15,553 bases of DNA from a bacterium. Its GTDB lineage: Bacteria > Zixibacteria > MSB-5A5 > GN15 > FEB-12. Location of the stretch: the NCBI GenBank assembly GCA_030640905.1, contig DAOWIM010000293.1, forward strand, positions 1 through 15,553. Reading direction: 5' to 3'. Position numbers and translations under genes: made by a program. How positions within the stretch are numbered: the first letter of the stretch is position 1; every line of letters starts with the position of its first letter. The notes under the pieces are model-generated. The model had not been told where the DNA came from, searched no databases, and saw only the letters and a list, made by a program, of their open reading frames with translations. Shown one piece after another: positions 14,643 through 15,553 of this stretch.

Positions 14643-15413
14643 ATGATAGATCAGTTCGTCTCATTGTTTAGAAGGATTCCTACGGTCCTGCCGCTATTGC
14701 TGCTGGTTGGAGTCACCGGATGGTCTCAGGTTGATCCGATTGTGTTGGGCTCCGATAGCGCCTTGTCCGTGCAGGTGAGGATCGAGTCACATCCGATCAA
14801 CGATGGGACGATCTTTGATACACTGGCGGTCACGTTGGACAGCACGGCTTGCGAGATATCGGCTTTTGACCTGAAGCTTGGTTGTTCCGACGAGTTTGTC
14901 AGCATTGTCGAAATTCTGCCCGGTGATTTCGCTGACTCCTGTGGTTGGGAGTTTTTCCAGGCGCGTCGAATTCCACCACGCGGCAATCCCGACCTCCCCG
15001 GCGAGTTGTGGCAGGCAATCGCTCTGGCCGAACTGGTTCCCGACTCAACCCGTCCGTCCTGCTACCGTTTTGATCGCGATGCTGTCCTGATCAGACTTGT
15101 GGTCACCAGCGGTACCGGTGTTTCCGTGCCGGACACGACCGTACCGATTTTCTTCCTCTGGGAGGACTGCACCGATAATACGATTTCGGACCGATCCGGC
15201 AACCTCCTGATGCTTTCCTCCAGCGTCCATGACGACCTCGGCACTGTTACTGAATCAGGACAACTTGAATCGTCTTCCTCGTTTCCGACCCGCTCAGGAA
15301 CGCCGTCAGCGTGCATACGGGGAGATCAGTCGAACAGACCGGTCAGGATGATTGAGTTTCACAACGGCACGCTCAAATTCAAATTTGATCTGGGCCACAG
15401 CCCTCTCGAATAA
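14643..15413 (+). CDS. Secreted protein of unknown function, about 256 aa
   Basis: An exported protein with a hydrophobic N-terminus (IPTVLPLLLLVGVTGWSQ) consistent with a Sec signal, cleaved near residue 28-29. The mature region has a beta-rich pattern, for example CEISAFDLKLGCSDEFVSIVEILPGD, reminiscent of cohesin-like or Ig-like domains of surface proteins. Cysteines at CEISAFDLKLGC, DSCGW, SCYRF and EDC suggest disulfides outside the cytoplasm. The C-terminal part ends IEFHNGTLKFKFDLGHSPLE with no anchor seen. I do not recognise a homologue. The start is uncertain: ATG 14643 has no good ribosome-binding site, whereas in-frame ATG 14616 has AAGGAG 13 bases upstream but lies within the terminator stem. 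The frame is open further upstream to 14502, but that overlaps the previous gene. Confidence 0.65.
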   Translation: MIDQFVSLFRRIPTVLPLLLLVGVTGWSQVDPIVLGSDSALSVQVRIESHPINDGTIFDTLAVTLDSTACEISAFDLKLGCSDEFVSIVEILPGDFADSCGWEFFQARRIPPRGNPDLPGELWQAIALAELVPDSTRPSCYRFDRDAVLIRLVVTSGTGVSVPDTTVPIFFLWEDCTDNTISDRSGNLLMLSSSVHDDLGTVTESGQLESSSSFPTRSGTPSACIRGDQSNRPVRMIEFHNGTLKFKFDLGHSPLE

Positions 15414-15428
15414 TCGCCGATATCACAC

Positions 15429-15447
15429 GGGTACCCCACCTAACGGG
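15429..15447. repeat. Truncated copy of the CCCACC/GGTGGG repeat
   Basis: ACGGGTACCCCACCTAACGGG matches the reverse complement of the right-hand hairpin of the 9658-9722 repeat (CCCACCTAAC followed by GG). The expected second arm AGGTGGG is absent: after GG the sequence changes to CTTGTTGAAAAAG. Confidence 0.5.
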
Positions 15448-15553
15448 CTTGTTGAAAAAGTAGTGTATTTAGGTTAGGGTTAGTAGTTAAATGTAGCCAT
15501 GCAAACAAGACGAGAGCGACTTGATTATGGTATGACGCTGCTGCCGTCGCTGG
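15445..15553 (+). mobile_element. Possible insertion-sequence left end (partial, off right edge)
   Basis: GGGCTTGTTGAAAAAG (15445-15460) resembles the outer end of terminal inverted repeats seen in several transposase families. About 40 bp later, ATG 15499 opens a frame (MQTRRERLDYGMTLLPSL) that continues past the window edge without a stop. The layout, a TIR-like end followed closely by an ORF start, is that of an IS element. Only 55 bases of the frame are visible, so neither the family nor the presence of a transposase can be confirmed. Confidence 0.35.

Noticed and set aside
15470..15486. Telomere-like TTAGGTTAGGGTTAG run
   Set aside because: Only two to three imperfect units in a bacterial context; most likely chance.

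Overview
The window is about 15.5 kb of bacterial chromosome at roughly 50% GC. It carries mostly metabolic genes, separated by gene-poor gaps full of palindromic repeats. The gene content fits an anaerobic or facultatively anaerobic member of the Fibrobacteres-Chlorobi-Bacteroidetes (FCB) superphylum or a nearby candidate phylum of the Zixibacteria kind. The clues are a Bacteroidetes/Chlorobi-like b558-type succinate dehydrogenase, a ferredoxin-type 2-oxoacid oxidoreductase joined to NuoE/NuoF-like subunits, and small Sec-exported proteins of unknown function. The taxonomic guess is inference, because no rRNA or phylogenetic marker is present.

Left part (1-5192, all minus strand): one tightly packed operon. 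In transcription order it encodes a P-loop ATPase (CbiA/MinD-like), a 2x[4Fe-4S] ferredoxin subunit, the alpha (VorB-like), beta (TPP-binding) and gamma subunits of a 2-oxoacid:ferredoxin oxidoreductase, a NuoE-like [2Fe-2S] subunit, and a NuoF-like FMN/NAD(P)H-binding subunit that runs off the left edge. Gaps are 25 bp or less and several genes overlap. This suggests a complex that oxidises a (branched-chain) 2-oxoacid and passes electrons directly to NAD(P)+, possibly with ferredoxin coupling.

Middle (5193-10400): a strong sigma70-like promoter drives a lipoprotein with an HEITH zinc-protease signature. Next comes a convergent exported MORN_2/YwqK-type repeat protein on the minus strand. 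After a 500-bp repeat island lies a two-gene plus-strand unit: a membrane protein of the putative metal-exporter family ArsP_2 (DUF2899) and a radical SAM protein of the COG0731 type. A lone 80-aa minus-strand gene of unknown function follows. The gaps hold a family of two-hairpin repeats whose stems differ between copies but keep their pairing (7445-7540 and 10275-10370), plus a second CCCACC/GGTGGG family (6300-6332, 9658-9722, 15429-15447).

Right part (10400-15553): a minus-strand sdhCAB operon (cytochrome b558, flavoprotein, iron-sulfur subunit) with a recognisable promoter. Two plus-strand secreted proteins of unknown function follow, divergent from it, with an intrinsic terminator between them that overlaps a possible start of the second. 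At the far right edge a truncated copy of the CCCACC repeat runs into a sequence resembling an insertion-sequence terminus.

The oxoacid oxidoreductase and succinate dehydrogenase operons together point to 2-oxoacid or amino-acid oxidation linked to the NAD(P)H and quinone pools.
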